Positions 1 to 10,639 of a stretch of DNA of 21,527 nt are shown piece by piece. Source of the DNA: Perkinsus olseni (lineage: Eukaryota > Perkinsozoa > Perkinsida > Perkinsidae); contig JABANP010000703.1 in assembly GCA_013115135.1 (NCBI GenBank), positions 1-21,527 on the forward strand. The letters are read 5' to 3'. Made by a program: the position numbers and the translations under genes. The notes beneath the pieces are model-generated. The model did not search any database. It was given only the letters and a program-made list of their open reading frames with translations, and was not told the DNA's origin. The first letter of the stretch is position 1. Every line of letters starts with the position of its first letter.

Positions 1-255
1 GTTCAACGCAACTTTTTCAGCAATCCCCGTTTTTGTACTATAGTTTTGTCATCTCATGACATGGAGGCATGGACGACGGCAAGGGACAACAGCATGCCAA
101 GCATGGTTCAAAATAGACCACCACCTGAGGCCACGATGGGTGTTCAGGAAGCAGAGACCCGGTCATGAGGTGAGGTAATACCAACTCTAGGTAGGGAAGG
201 GACCGGCAGCACACCCCCATCCCCCGCCGGAAGCCGGGCTGTTCTGTTATGAGGG

Positions 256-1394
256 ATGAATTCGTCAATAATGGAGTGCACGATAAGAACGGTTGGGTTT
301 AGGAAGAAGTCCCCGATGCTGACCGTCAACGAACGGGTATTCTGGCAGCCAGGCATGCGAGCTCACCCTGCCTTCAGGAGCCTCGGTAAGGCAGCCCTCT
401 ATGCTTGATCACCGCTGCAACAGGTGCTCAACGGTCTTGAACCGACACACTCCCCTATGACCAGGCTGCCTCGGACGTACAGTGGGTGAGCCGCTTCCTT
501 CCGCTCCTCAGCTCACCCCTCGACCTTCAGGATGGGCAGCCCGGAGTATGTTGGACGACAGTACCTCCTAACGCAGGATCATGTGCCGGAACATCTCCGA
601 TTAGTAGTACAGGATAGAGTATCTTAGGTCGACTCTAGTCCAATACACAGGCGTATGATTCCATCGACACCCCATTGTCGTCCCATCTTGCCACGGTGTC
701 CACGGACCTATTCCCGCACAGGCAGCTGGCCAAGCTCTGTGAGGAGTTCGATACCGTAATCACTACACCTTAGCTTTCTCATCTCTCCAATCGATGGTCG
801 ATAGGTGTGGCATCACGGCAAGATTCGTAGAGGTGGCAAGCTGCAGGCCTTCCAGGACAAACAGTCATCGTGAGCCCCCTATCCAATGCTACGCACTCTT
901 CTCTACTGACCGCAGTACAGGTCCCAGCAGAGAGGCCCTTACCCTTACGTAGAGGAGGCTGGCTTCCCTATCCTGGACCTCTTCGTTAATGAAGTCAGGC
1001 GTCTCACCCCTGCTACTATGGCTGTATGCTACCCACCCCACTAGGTTCTCTACACGAAGCATCGCTTCAAGCAACGACAGCATCCTAAGTGGAATGTGTG
1101 GAAGAAGTTCAAGAGTCGGTGTAGACGGCGGTACTCCGGAAGGTAGTAGCAGCTTCCTCACCACGTTGTGGTCGTGAAAGTAGCATAAAATCGAGCCATT
1201 TGACCAAGAACCTGTTGGGTCCGCTCATCAGGCTGTTGTCGGGTGAGCACCGTATGGGTTGTCTCTCCTTCAGAGAGGCGGTATTGAATCGCAAGAAGCT
1301 GATTGCGTGGAAGTTCAGAGTGCAGAACAAGAGTACTCAAGTAGTCACCCAGGCGAAGAACCAAGCAGCGAAGAAGGACAGCGGCGGCGGATAG
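256..1394 (+). CDS. Unrecognised basic protein, multi-exon
   Basis: I do not recognise this protein. A start at 256 (MNSSIMECTIR), directly after an in-frame TGA, opens a model of about 300 residues when eight or so GT-AG introns of 21-52 nt are removed. Stretches that read as good coding sequence include LTVNERVFWQPGMRAH, SPEYVGRQYLLTQDHVPEH, FPHRQLAKLCEEFD joined to VWHHGKIRRGGKLQAFQ, and GFPILDLFVNEVRRLTPA. The C-terminal third is strongly basic (KHRFKQRQHPKWNVWKKFK, then a tail ending AAKKDSGGG), which suggests an RNA- or ribosome-associated role, but that is inference. The model needs a tiny 21-nt intron at 1024-1044, because otherwise a TAG at 1042 ends the frame. A 10-nt exon near 459 is the weakest part. 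It converges with the gene at 1813-3200. Confidence 0.5.
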
Positions 1395-1812
1395 TCTTCG
1401 GCAGACTGTGGTGATGCATGCCAGCGTTGGTTATGGTTTCTGAACTCATCTAAGTGCCGAGTTCCGTTGGCTGAGTGTAAACTACCACCGCGCGTGGGAA
1501 GTGTCCGTGGCTGTGGGCGGGAAAATAAAGACATCCGACAGGCGTGTGCTCTATCATGCATCCTGCTGACAGGGAACGCTCTCTCGGTAGACATTGCGGA
1601 CACAGGTCGAGTGCTCGCTATTAATCCTTCAGAATGCCACCACACTGGCTCCTACGTGGGAAGGTTTGCTTTAACACCCAGCAACGTGCAGGCTCTTCCC
1701 TCAGACGATGGTACTGGCTGGTAACCCAACAGAAGAGAGTTGGGGAAATAATGGTATGAACATCGTCGTCATGCAGTGACTAGTACATATGTACTGATAT
1801 AAATTAGAACTA
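1395..1812. other. Spacer between convergent genes
   Basis: This interval lies between the 3' ends of two convergent genes. Open frames exist on both strands (for example 1467-1724 on +), but none shows recognisable domains, and no intron pattern links them to neighbours. I see no repeat or RNA gene. Confidence 0.4.
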
Positions 1813-3200
1813 TCACTGTTGGAAACAAGCATCAGGAGCCAGAGAGCAGCTCTTAGTATCACCACCATACAGCACACTCCGTAGACATCTCCACCAGCAT
1901 CCTGGTCTGTCCACGCCCTCAGCAGGAGGAGGAGGGGCTTTATCCTTCTCAATAGCCTCTTTAAGTTGGGTAATCGTCAATGCCAACTCCTGCGTTTGCC
2001 TTTCTTGCTTCTCCAACGATTCAGTGATGTTCCGTTGCCAACCTAAAAGATACGCTCCTCTATCGAGTGCGGTGAGGGGTATCTTACCCATGTCCTGCAT
2101 AGCACCAGGGATGCTCATGCGCATCAGCATTTGCTGTTCATGCGTCCGAAGAGCCTTCTGACTGAGGGAATGGACCAGGGCGCCCGACGGGGGAGTCGAC
2201 CCTCGTCCTCCCGACCGTCGTCGCCTCCTACGTTCACTCAGCATCGGTGTGCTGGCGTTGCCTAGAACCAGTCCCCTCCAGACCGATGCCGCAGAGGGGT
2301 GCCTACTGGAACTGGCACCATGAGTGGACTTCTGCTCCTCGATGTAGTCCCTCAGGAACATGTAAATGGCATCAGATATTTCCCCTGTGGTGAGCAGCTG
2401 AGCCGGATCGTCTGGTATCGCCCTGACGCCCAAGATGCAGGACCGAGGTCGAAGGCCCCGTCCACTACGCCAGGACGTTATCCCAGTAGTTGGCCGCCTC
2501 CTCATTGTCGCATCTCTTCTTCACGTCCGAGACGATTGCGGCGACATCCCCAGCCTTCACCCCATCAACCTCCGGGGCGCGAGGCTTGGCAAGCGTCCAA
2601 GACCCGATCTCGAAAGATACGAATACCTGCATGATGTTCCAGAGTCGACCTTAGGATACTCCTGTGCCCTCACCGTCTAGGATAACATCACCGCTAGTAT
2701 CCTCAATATCTCCTGCCCGGTCGATGGCCCTCCAGAATGACAGGAAGTCCATATCCTCGTTATCAACCTGTCATCACAACAACCGCTGCTGGCAGACGTG
2801 ATGAGCAGCCAATGGGCACTTCGGTCAGGTTCAAGAGGGTGTTCTTCCACCTCTCGATAAGCTGAGGGCGAGGGCACACGGAGACGTTCGTGTCCTCTGC
2901 TGCCGTGACGTCGTTTGTGTCTACCAAGCACGACTGAGGTGAGCCTCGAGGATGTCGCCAACTCCTGCTACCCTCATCATCCCTTGCACAGTGAGCGGCA
3001 TAGAAATGATACGAGAATGCTGCATTGTGGAAGAGGACCGATGGTATGGCAGCGTTCTCGGGTACGGCGGTGGACCGATCCGCCTCTGATGAACCGTGAA
3101 GTTCCCCCTACTGAGCACTCCCCTAGCACTCACGATCGCCCGAGGTTTGCTCGACTGGAGGGCTGTGGGCGGGTAGGCTTATCATGGAGGGAGAGTCCAT
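1813..3200 (-). CDS. Unrecognised protein with acidic middle and C-terminal coiled coil
   Basis: The model starts at 3200 (MDSPSMISLPAHSPPVEQ) and runs left through several short introns. Readable parts in order are VPENAAIPSVLFHNAAFSYH, RPQLIERWKNTLLNLTE spliced to VDNEDMDFLSFWRAIDRAGD, KKRCDNEEAANYWDNVLA spliced to AIPDDPAQLLTTGEISDA, a basic linker SERRRRRRSGGR, and a helical tail (ITESLEKQERQTQELALTI) that should form a coiled coil before the proline run APPPPAEG. The motif EDMDFLSFWRAID faintly resembles the start of an RGS domain, but too little matches to call it. The joint around 2630 is uncertain because two frames are open there. Rpn11 lies upstream on the same strand, 185 bp away. 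Confidence 0.5.
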
Positions 3201-3384
3201 AGCAGGCCCCTTGGATGGGGTATGGTCTAATACCTTGACGCCACTGTTAGGACTGAACATACTACCAACAACAGATGATAACTAGGATGAGAGGTGACCA
3301 CCCGGCCGACGCAAGGAGAGCAGGATCTATTAGGAAACTATCTTAATAACACGCAGTGTTTATCAACAACCGTATCATCCACAA

Positions 3385-4916
3385 TCAGAAGGTCTGAGGA
3401 GAAGAAGGACATACCACCACGGGGAGAGCCCCTGCTCTTGCCACTCACCGCCGAGTCCAGCATGCTGCCCATGATCTGTAGTATATTGTTCTCGAGTGTC
3501 TCCTCGACATTGCGCTCCTACCACAAGCTACCATAACTCCCCCTCATCACAACGACCGCTATTACCAGCCCCTTCTTAGGGTCAACCTTGCCTGCATTCT
3601 TCACTACGATTTCCTCCTCAGTCAGCTTCGTCTCATCCCGGATCAGGTCATTATATCTGTTGGCTATTCTCCCGCCCATTCAAAGTTGCCATTCATATTA
3701 CCCCTTGGTCATTTTCAGTATGTTACTCATCAGCTCCGAGTTGCGCTTGTCATGATCAGAGTAGCTTCTCAACCTTAAAAAATAACCAATACTCTAGCGG
3801 AGCGAAGCGGTCTATGATACTACCTTAGACCGTCTTGCCACTTCTCTTTATGAAGGTTGAGCAGCATCCTTTGCTCCAAGGGATTCTTCTTGTAGCTGAT
3901 AGCAATACCTGATGAAAATTCTTGCGTTGTGAATGCGATGGTATGGGGTTACTGTAGTAGTGTCTGTTAAGGCCGTGGATGAGGGCTGACAATGATGGCC
4001 TGTTGAGATGACCGATGTTGGAGGTTGTCTGTCGAGGCTCCTGGCCCAACATCAGCATTTGAGGGTTGATCAATCGGAAGCAGTCTATGACCACCTTCCC
4101 CTTCACGGACTGAAACACACATCACATTAGCCATGCCATCGAGCAGTCGAAAGAGGCATTCAGTCTTGTCGTCAGGGAACGCGGGGTGTAGGAGCGAGAA
4201 ATCCACAGAGCCCTCCTAGGGTCGGGAGAGAGCACAGCACTAACCTGAATTGGGTCCACGACGATACCCACGGCACGAGGGTTGAGCTGCTCGAAGGCTT
4301 GTTGGGTGTTGATATCAGTACCAGAGAACCAACAGCCAAAGCCAGGATGGGAATGATACCACCCCACCACATTCTCAGACCTAATGAGAGGGTATAGGGG
4401 AATGGGATGCCTTCCTCAGTATGACCTTCCTGTCTGATTGAGCATCTCCAGCATGGTAGCCTGGAAAACCTCATCGATAGATTCCACTGATACCGTGTTA
4501 CCTGCATTGATTAGGGGAAGAGATGGTATTCACCTAGCGGAGATGACCAGACTTACCGGACTGCGGCATCGAGAACACATCCACCACCTTCACAGTGTAG
4601 TCGTCGATGAACTCTCCCAATAGTAATCCCATAACCTCCATCGGCACACCGGCACGACCTGACAGGGACACCCTTGACGCCTCCTAGCCGCCCTACACCC
4701 GATACAGCCCCCTCTCGCCGATACTACCATGCTTCAGCATCTTTAACAAGGCCAGGCTGGATACGAACACCTATGATGAAGATGACTCTAGCATGCCCCC
4801 TTTCCTCGAGCTGATACTACCTGCTCGCTGGTATCAGGGAGAGTCTGGTCCTCCCGGCCCATGGCGGCCCCTCCACCACCGGCGAGGTTCTGCAACTGCT
4901 GCTGTAAGTTCATCAT
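3385..4916 (-). CDS. RPN11: 26S proteasome regulatory subunit Rpn11 (JAMM deubiquitinase)
   Basis: Rpn11/PSMD14 is the zinc metalloprotease of the proteasome lid that removes ubiquitin chains from substrates during degradation. After removing about nine introns the protein follows the family from end to end. The N-terminus is [19 protein letters not shown], then [30 protein letters not shown] and the JAMM core [20 protein letters not shown]. Next come [20 protein letters not shown] joined to [16 protein letters not shown], and the C-terminus [20 protein letters not shown], ending ATF. The zinc ligands (two His in YHSHP, the Asp in GTDI) and the catalytic Glu (MEVMG) are all present, so the enzyme should be active. 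The last intron, with acceptor CTTCTCCTCAG, gives a C-terminus of family-like length. Reading through its donor instead would add an unrelated tail ending at 3338. Confidence 0.95.
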
Positions 4917-5352
4917 CTTTGTCAAGAGGGAAACCGCGATAGAAAAAGTGTTGAACTGATAACGATGATGATGGACTAGGGTAGTATGATAAGCCCCTTC
5001 CCTCCCCCCTGCACTAACGGCAATGCACAGACATCGTCATCATGTATGAGCCAGGGACGTCTAAGGATGGTATTAAAACCGGCTGGGAGAGGGAGTATCC
5101 TCGAACCACACAGAAAATGTAGATACAGCACTGTTCACAGCACGCCGCGCCTCCTTCCTCCCAGAATTACCACAACGGTGAAGAACACTTCAACCAAGTC
5201 CCTCTCCAGATAGACAAAAGAAATTTATCGCAAAATAATTTCGTGGCGCGTGACGCTGTAATCATGACCCTCATGGCCGTGGTCTAGGGTTCGTTGCCTC
5301 TACACTCCGCGTTAGTCCCTTGTTGTTGCTGTTTCTCTTGTGTCTTCTTGAT
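4917..5352. promoter_or_regulatory. Divergent intergenic region, shared Rpn11/CCDC25-like promoter
   Basis: These 436 bp separate the start codons of two divergent genes, so both promoters must lie here. I see no obvious TATA box or other named element. A T-rich stretch with CTT/GTT runs precedes the start at 5353. Confidence 0.4.
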
Positions 5353-6252
5353 ATGGTGTTTTTCTACGATTGCTGTGACCCTCGTTACAAGGTCTACATG
5401 GGCCGGGATAAATACGAGAATGAGGAGCTCCTCAAGTACGGCTGGCCCGAGGATGTCTGGTTTCATGTGAGTACCACAAATCACGCGAATCACCTCTACT
5501 AGAGGGAGTCCTCAACGCCAGCGCTACGATGATAGGTTGACGACCATTCCTCGGCACATGTCTACTTGCGGAGGCCAGTGGAGCTGCCTAAGATCGATGA
5601 TATACCGGAAGAAGTACTCGAAGAGATGTGCCAACTGACGAAGAACAACTCCATAGAGGGGAGTAAGGCTTCTAAGGTTGACATCGTGTAAGGCCTGTGA
5701 TGAGGGTAGGGGGACTAATGAGGCCTGTGCAGGTACACAGGCTTCAAGAACCTCAGGAAGGGAGCGGATATGGCCACTGGACAAGTAGGCTTCCATGATA
5801 CTAAAAAGTGCAAGTACTACTACTGGGAGGTTGAAGGTTCTCGCGTATCTTACATCATTATCAGATTCGTCCGTAACCTTCATCGGGATAGAGAGATTGT
5901 TAAGAGGATTGAGAAGACCAAGAGGGAGGTTGAAGTCGATCTCTATGCTGAGAAGGAGGAGCGGGATCGTAAGGAACGATTAGCGCGCAAGAAGGTAGGG
6001 TTCAGAGAGGCTCGGCCGGGGTACCCTGAGGGTAGAGTTAGCGGAGTTGTGGTAGTATGAATTGTAACATGTTGTAGGCTGCTAAGGAGAGAGCCATCCG
6101 TGAGAAGGCTGAGAAGGAGGCGGCTATCAAGGAGAAGGAGTTGCGCAGCTATAAGGCGTTTGATGTAATGAGGGACCGTTTAATGGCTGTGTACATTCTC
6201 TGACGAACAGAGGCCTTCAAAGTCGCTGCTAAGCTCGTTAGCAATTAACTAA
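5353..6252 (+). CDS. CCDC25: CCDC25-like protein (NFACT-R domain)
   Basis: The product matches the CCDC25 family, small proteins with an NFACT-R domain followed by a basic helical tail. In animals CCDC25 is reported as a DNA-sensing membrane protein, but its role in protists is unknown. The start at 5353 gives [20 protein letters not shown], then [18 protein letters not shown]. Introns at 5467-5535 (69 nt), 5688-5732 (45 nt) and 5995-6077 (83 nt) join this to [38 protein letters not shown], a charged region ([20 protein letters not shown]) and finally [12 protein letters not shown]. Each join restores the family reading. The end is unsure: splicing 6165-6210 ends at 6252, while reading through ends at 6203. 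Confidence 0.9.
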
Positions 6253-6594
6253 GACGCTGGTCGAGGCCTTCCTGCGAGACCTTTTACCGAAACGACGGAG
6301 CTGGACCCCGGCTGTCCATCCTCACTGTTGCTGCCTCTGCTTCAGGAATGCGATGAGTTGAAAACGACCAACGCGGGAGCTTGGTGGTGACGGGACTATC
6401 GAGTCCTGTCGTGAGATCGAGGATGACTTCATGTAAGGAGGAGCCCTGGCAAGGGAAAGCAACGTTTACTACCGCACTTATGTGTATAGCAGCAACAGCA
6501 GCATCACCTCATTCCTCGGACATCCCCACTTTTGCGTTAAGTTCAATCGGACTTGGGCCACCGCCTCTTCTCGTCATCAGTTTTTGCCACGGAA
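6253..6594. other. Spacer before the Derlin gene
   Basis: This stretch of about 340 bp lies between two tandem genes. A 73-codon frame from 6381 runs through it and into Derlin but in another frame, and its product has no recognisable features. The Derlin promoter probably lies here. Confidence 0.35.
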
Positions 6595-7698
6595 ATGGAT
6601 AACCTGATCGGTAACATACCCCCGGTGACCAAGGTAGGGAGCTGAGTCCCGTGCTGGTCGTTACATCGCCTCCTGATCAGGGCATGCTATGCATATCCTT
6701 CGGCCTCATGGCGGCATGTACCCTCGAGTTCATATCACCATTCTCCCTCTACTTCAACTGGTAGTACTCTCCTGCTGAGCTTCCCTCGTGAAAGTTGTTG
6801 AGATTTGGTCTGGCGAATTGAGAAAAGGAATTTCCTTCTAGGCAATGGGCTATCACCTGCGCTTCAGCCAGTGTTTCTCCGTTACACTTTCTCTTCACTG
6901 TGCCACTGGGTTGAACTTGCGCAAATGGCAGCATAGTTGCAGTGGAACGCGAAGCTGCCGAGGAAAATCCGAACTCTACGATCGCTATGATGCGAGATTC
7001 CGGATGAGTCGTCCGTATCACGCAAGACTTGTAATGGTTCTCAGGGAGATGGTATGGGAGCACGGCCAATGGTGGCGATTGTTCACCTGCTTCCTCTTCT
7101 ATGGGGACCTAGGAGTCGGCTTTATGTGGAATGTTTATGTCATGTACTTCTACTGTTCACAACTGGAGGAAGTTGTCTTCCGGCAAAGGTAGTCTCTCCC
7201 CTTCTCCGAGCACCTAGCCCTCCTCTTCAGATCTGGGGATTTCGTGTACATGCTTCTCGTCTCGATGTTCATGCTCCTGGGCCTATCCTTCCTTACGGGG
7301 CACTTCTCCAACTTCTACTCTGGAGCCATCATCGACGTCATGACGTAAGAGACGCCTCCCAACCATCACCTTTCTAGTCGCCCGCCGCAGGTACGTCTGG
7401 GCCCGGCGGAATCCGGGTGCACGGGTACACGTCATCGCCTTCACCGTGAAGGCCCCTTATCTACCTTGGATACTCGCCGGGATTTCGCTGGTAGGCCACG
7501 CTCCAACCGAAGATACGTTTCAAGACTCGGTTTCAGATCATGGGAGGGCAGCTAGCTGACCACCTACAGGGCATCCTAGCCGGCCACATCTACTACTTTT
7601 TTACGGACGTCTACCCGAGAATTCCCACTTCCCACGGCCTGCAGGTTTTGAAGACGCCAAAGTTCCTCAAGTGGATATGCGGGCAGAAGGATGATTAG
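6595..7698 (+). CDS. DERL: Derlin family ER membrane protein
   Basis: Derlins are rhomboid-fold ER membrane proteins without protease activity that help move misfolded proteins to the cytosol for proteasomal degradation (ERAD). Six exons read through: 6595-6633 (MDNLIGNIPPVTK), 6681-6760 (GMLCISFGLMAACTLEFISP, then FSLYFN), 7045-7188 (HGQWWRLFTCFLFYGDLG, QLEEVVFRQ), 7231-7344 (GDFVYMLLVSMFMLLGLSFL), 7391-7490 (YVWARRNPGARVHVIAFTVK) and 7537-7698 (GILAGHIYYFFTDVYPR, LKTPKFLKW). The WRLFTCFLF and VWARRNP signatures and the GHIYYFFTDVYP segment are typical of Derlins. Four introns are 42-47 nt. The second, at 6761-7044, is 284 nt and stands out. I cannot assign Derlin-1, -2 or -3. Confidence 0.93.
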
Positions 7699-7730
7699 TG
7701 TTTTCTCCCTCGCCCCTGAGCGTGTAAAAT

Positions 7731-8169
7731 ATGTCTCATTATCACTACTATGTCGAGCTCAGTGTTGTTATTCCACCTGAGGGTTCTCATGGCTCCCTTC
7801 AGTTCAATGGTAAAACGGCACCGTCGGTCAGAGCCTTTAAAGACGGTATTTACAGAGACAGTTGATGAAGGTGGATGGGAGGTGGATGATTCCCTCATGG
7901 ACGAGAACACGCCTGCCGCCGCCAACGAGCCCACCCAATCGACCATAAGGTGCTGCTCTCCCCTCACCACCGCCCCTCTTCGAGTGATGGGTATCTTGTA
8001 GTGCGCTGCGTCTGTAAGTTGAAGTGTTATCGGGTTCCCTATCAGGGAGTATCCTGATGCAGCTCCCATAGCACCAATAGTACCATCTCTTCCCCCACCC
8101 CCACCGGAAGGTTACGTCCTAGCAGAGCTGAGTGATGATGAGTACATAATAGCCGACCTGTCCCCATGA
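7731..8169 (+). CDS. Small unrecognised acidic protein
   Basis: It starts 33 bp after the Derlin stop codon on the same strand. Three introns, 7810-7831 (22 nt), one of 35 nt with donor near 7949, and one of 32 nt with donor GTAAGT, give a continuous frame of about 117 residues: MSHYHYYVELSVVIPPEG, then EPLKTVFTETVDEGGWEVDD, SDGYLVVRCVWEYPDAAPI, a proline run SLPPPPPEG and an acidic end AELSDDEYIIADLSP. Every splice restores an open frame that is closed otherwise, which supports the model. No family is recognised. It converges with VPS29. Confidence 0.5.
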
Positions 8170-8300
8170 ATACTTAGCAGGAATTTCAATTCGGATGTTG
8201 ATGGATTGTGTTTAACAGCAATTACTCAATAGGATGAACTCAGTGAAGTCTCACCAGGTTAACAACGCAAGGGCGGGCCACCAGCAGAGACAATGGTTCA

Positions 8301-9255
8301 CTACTCCTTATTGAAGGTATCATCCTCCTCTTTATCAGAGTACTTCTTGAACTCGGACATACCAACGTCAGCCTTCCCATCGATCTCCTGGTAAACATAC
8401 ACCACAGCATTGGACCCTTGTACCTGTTGTAGTTATCATCATAGAAAGCACAGCTAGAGGTGTCAGTAAACTCACCGCCATGAGCATAAACGCCGGTGTA
8501 GTTGTACCATCCGGACGCACTCCAGTGGCCTGTGACCTGAACTTATGATGCTGTCACTGACAGACCCCTCTCCATGAACTTACCCGAGCAAGTTGGGATC
8601 ATAGGCACCAGTGGCAGAGCCAGGGTTGATGAAAAACTTACCCTGAGAGGAGGCAAGGCTGTTCCCATCACTCCAATGAGTGCCCTACCCGATGCTCCGT
8701 TATACCATGCACGTGGGGAGAGCCGTACACTAGGATATCCACGTCGAGCTTCCTTTGCCACATGCTCAATGCCTCCTGAATATACAAAAAGTTGGTACGG
8801 AAGACCTCCGAGCGGCAGCGTACAAGGTCCCCCTGTGGGGTAATCTGATGACCGTGTATAAGGCCGATCCGGAAATCTCCAACTTTGCAGGTGATGTACT
8901 CCGGTAGTGGTTTGTCTTCACTATCAGTATCCTCCAGCTCACCTCGAACCTGACGGCAAAGTTCGTGGGCGGGTGTAGGATACCGGGCAAGGCTCACGAC
9001 GTAGATGGACTGCTGGCCCATGACTCGGACATTCTCCTGCATCTCCTTGCTAGACCCTATGTTACCAGTACAAAGTACCGTTCCGATTTTGTCCGTGTTC
9101 TGAGATTATCGAGCGATTCCAGTGGATGAGAGGCATGCCCCCTGTACTACCAGTAGTTCCCTAAAACACAGGGGCAGCTCCCTAGCCCGCTCAGGTATGT
9201 ACATATCCCCGATGAGGAGGACAAGCTCGCCAAAGGAAGAGTCCTCGTCTGACAT
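8301..9255 (-). CDS. VPS29: Retromer subunit VPS29
   Basis: VPS29 is a core subunit of retromer, which recycles cargo from endosomes. It has a metallophosphoesterase fold but serves as a scaffold. After removing six introns the protein reads [31 protein letters not shown], then YVV spliced to RGELEDTD. These are followed by [56 protein letters not shown] and [14 protein letters not shown], ending [10 protein letters not shown]. The GLIHGHQ and [11 protein letters not shown] blocks are diagnostic. Several metal-site positions of the fold are changed: GDxH is GDMY, GDFD is GELE and GHTH is GSPH. The start codon at 9255 is the first in frame. Its 5' end lies 110 bp from the stop of the next gene on the same strand. 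Confidence 0.93.
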
Positions 9256-9365
9256 ATCCGAGAGGACCACCAAACTTCACTAAATGGTCTGCTTAGGCGC
9301 GCTACTAGTGACGCAAGGCAGACTGTAGGTACGGAAATCATACAGTGAGGTAGTGTACAGGGGAA

Positions 9366-10639
9366 TCAGCAGTATTTATCGTGGACCTTCCTAACCCGCA
9401 TATCCAGCATGTCCTCCTTGGTGACGTTCTTACCAACTTTTTCCGAGTGGGCCTTGTATCCGAAGGCACCGTGTCGTTCGACGTACCTATCGTCAGAAGA
9501 CCGTTTCCTGTATTAAGAACAGTCGTAGTGACCAGACTCACGTGAATAGATTCTGTTGCTTTTTCTTGAACTTCTTCTGCAGTTCTTTATCGATAAGATC
9601 CTCCACTGAGCCTGACAGCCATTCAGCAACTCCCTAGAGGTTCAACCATGCCCCCCGATTGTCTATGCCGAAACGGTCCGATAGCGACAAAAGGGCGTTG
9701 GGCTCAACTACTCGACACTAGACGGCGTCGTGTCTGTTGGCTAAAATTTTTCCTATGATTTAGACAAAATAAAATAAGCCCGGCGGTCCGGTAACCCTCC
9801 GTCGCCCTACTACTACCCTGGCCCTCGGTATTTCCATCCTCGTCAATCTCCTCCTTCTTCAACTTCATCTTAGCCTCCACTTTACGCCGTAGAACCTCGC
9901 CATCTTTCCGGACGTGGAACTGAGTGATGCATAAACCCCCTCACACAAAGCAGCCAAGGCCTACCTCGGTAGTGGTGACAAAGTCCTGACTGAAGGGATC
10001 GGAGACCACCAGCGACCGTGATGACAGGACACTGACCACCTGCCTCTCCTCAATCTGACATCAACGCCCTTCCCACCGAGGAGCGGAACCTTATCGCCTT
10101 ACTTGAAGGCTCTGTGGATGGTGCACTAAGATGGTATCACCTTGCTCGATCTCGTCCATGAACTTAGTGTTCATACCCTGAAGAGGTCGGGTGGATCTTC
10201 CGGCAGATAGTTGCCTATCATCCCCACCTGTATCGTGCTGTTGGTGCAGACAATCCTCCCCGTACACTTCCGTACGGGCACCTCTACTGGCTCCTGCTCC
10301 TCCACGTTACCATCAGAGATTATCAAACCTAGGGGGAAGATACACTTCTAAAAGGCGGGCAGGGAGACGAGGGCGCTTTAGACGAGACTGAGGTTTGTGC
10401 GATGGGGCTCTCTACTACTATACGTTGCCGTAAATTGTGAAGTCGAGAACGATCGGTTCCATGATCCTTCCAGCCGACCCGGAAGGGTTTATGCATATCC
10501 TCTCTTCTTTCCCATCCATCTGCTTCCACCTACTCCTACCTGCGACCTTAATCGTTACCCCGACTCTGACGGCCAAAGGTGAGCTCGAGGCGAGGATATT
10601 CCTGTCTTGCACTGGCGTCAACCTAAGATACGCTCTCAT
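9366..10639 (-). CDS. Unrecognised protein, conserved-looking, multi-exon
   Basis: I cannot name this protein. From an ATG at 10639 it reads MRAYLRLTPVQDRNILASSS and IMEPIVLDFTIYGN. It is then spliced to KCIFPLGLIISDGNVEEQEP and VPVRKCTGRIVCTNSTIQ, spliced again to GMNTKFMDEIEQGDTILVHH, then IEERQVVSVLSSRSLVVSDP. After further exons come VRKDGEVLRRKVEAKMKLKK and a basic tail (DKELQKKFKKKQQNLFT, RYVERHGAFGYKAHSEKVGK, EDMLDMRVRKVHDKYC). Four introns of about 35-75 nt are well supported because both sides join in frame. The part between about 9640 and 9830 is unresolved and may hold one long or two short introns. The N-terminal exon overlaps an open frame on the other strand. Confidence 0.55.

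Noticed and set aside
3294..3536. Plus-strand frame of 80 codons
   Set aside because: It is antisense to the C-terminal exon and last intron of Rpn11, which match the family.
6749..7069. Minus-strand frame of 106 codons
   Set aside because: It lies mostly in the Derlin intron and antisense to the next exon, with no recognisable domain.
7695..8069. Minus-strand frame of 124 codons
   Set aside because: The plus strand gives a consistent spliced small protein here, and the minus frame has no domain.
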